In this document: positions 5,965-6,122 of the stretch, piece by piece | Layout: each line of letters begins with the position of its first letter | Numbering within the stretch: position 1 is the first letter of the stretch | Assembly: GCA_030593645.1 (NCBI GenBank) | Contig: JAUVGT010000299.1 | Location: 1 to 6,122, forward strand | Direction: 5' to 3' | DNA length: 6,122 bases | DNA from: Deltaproteobacteria bacterium | GTDB taxonomy: Bacteria; Desulfobacterota; Desulfobacteria; Desulfobacterales; JAUVGT01 | Notes under the pieces: generated by a model | Told to the model about the DNA's origin: nothing | The model's input: the letters and a program-made list of their open reading frames with translations, nothing else | Databases searched by the model: none | Translations under genes and position numbers: made by a program

Positions 5965-6122
5965 ATGGATACAACCAAATTATTTCAGGAGTTCAGCACA
6001 AAAGATGCATTTCGAACCACATTATTTTTACGTATTTCAATCATTATCATCATTATATTATCCGTATCACATCGTGATACAATTCCCGTCTGGATGCTCT
6101 ACTGGTTTGAAATATTAACATA
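5965..6122 (+). CDS. N-terminal part of an unrecognised membrane protein (3' end outside window)
   Basis: From ATG 5965 the frame is open for 52 codons to the window edge. The protein begins MDTTKLFQEFSTKDAFRTTL and then has a strongly hydrophobic helix (LFLRISIIIIIILSVSH, about residues 20-37), a short polar turn (RDTIP) and the start of a second hydrophobic segment (VWMLYWFEILT). This gives a polytopic or at least two-helix inner-membrane protein with a short N-terminal cytoplasmic stretch. GGAG at 5950-5953 is about 11 bases from this ATG, slightly long; an in-frame ATG at 5938 has no ribosome binding site. An overlapping frame starting at 5906 and ending at 6118 is less protein-like. I do not recognise the family and the window is too short to assign one. 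Confidence 0.5.
   Translation, partial: MDTTKLFQEFSTKDAFRTTLFLRISIIIIIILSVSHRDTIPVWMLYWFEILT
6064..6080. repeat. Perfect inverted repeat GTATCAC-ATC-GTGATAC
   Basis: Seven-base perfect arms with a three-base loop, located within the coding start of the right-edge membrane protein (codons for V-S-H-R-D-T). It could form a small hairpin in the mRNA or be a coincidence. Confidence 0.4.

Noticed and set aside
5906..6118. 70-codon + strand frame
   Set aside because: It overlaps the more protein-like membrane frame from 5965, has only a weak upstream purine stretch, and is a mixture of aromatic and polar residues typical of a shifted frame.

Overview
The window looks like a piece of chromosome from a Gram-negative anaerobe of the Desulfobacterota (Desulfobacteraceae-like). 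This is inferred from the moderately AT-rich composition, strong AAGGAG-type ribosome binding sites, the combination of gene families, and a long palindromic intergenic repeat of a kind I recall as common in that group. No single marker proves the taxon.

Layout. The left edge (3-443, + strand) carries the 3' end of a beta-ketoacyl-synthase-like gene of the type found in aryl-polyene/dialkylresorcinol-like lipid clusters. It converges, across a 27-base gap, on a four-gene minus-strand operon occupying 471-5305. In transcription order the operon is: a GldA/NatA-like ABC ATPase (4370-5305), a GldF-like ABC-2 permease (3664-4368), a GldG-like membrane-anchored auxiliary protein (1451-3652), and a DUF4340 protein (471-1439). 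The genes are 1 to 11 bases apart and each has a good Shine-Dalgarno sequence lying in or against the end of the preceding gene. A near-consensus sigma-70 promoter (TTGACA-17-TATAGA, 5390-5418) sits upstream of the ATPase. It is overlapped and preceded by four evenly spaced AAATAC/GTATTT half-sites that look like an operator.

How the genes work together. ATPase and permease should form an ABC-2 transporter in the inner membrane. The GldG-like and DUF4340 proteins, both anchored by membrane helices, are its usual extracytoplasmic partners in this conserved but functionally unresolved module. The DUF4340 gene is interrupted by a single in-frame TAA exactly where the family normally has the Tyr of a YxRYxL-like motif. 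The frame is otherwise intact on both sides, so it is either a very recent nonsense mutation or a sequence error.

The remaining right part (5306-5964) is non-coding. It holds the operon promoter, a 125-base imperfect palindrome (5581-5705) with a partial extra repeat unit at its left, and several smaller dyads. At the right edge a + strand gene begins (ATG at 5965) for an unrecognised, very hydrophobic membrane protein that runs off the window.
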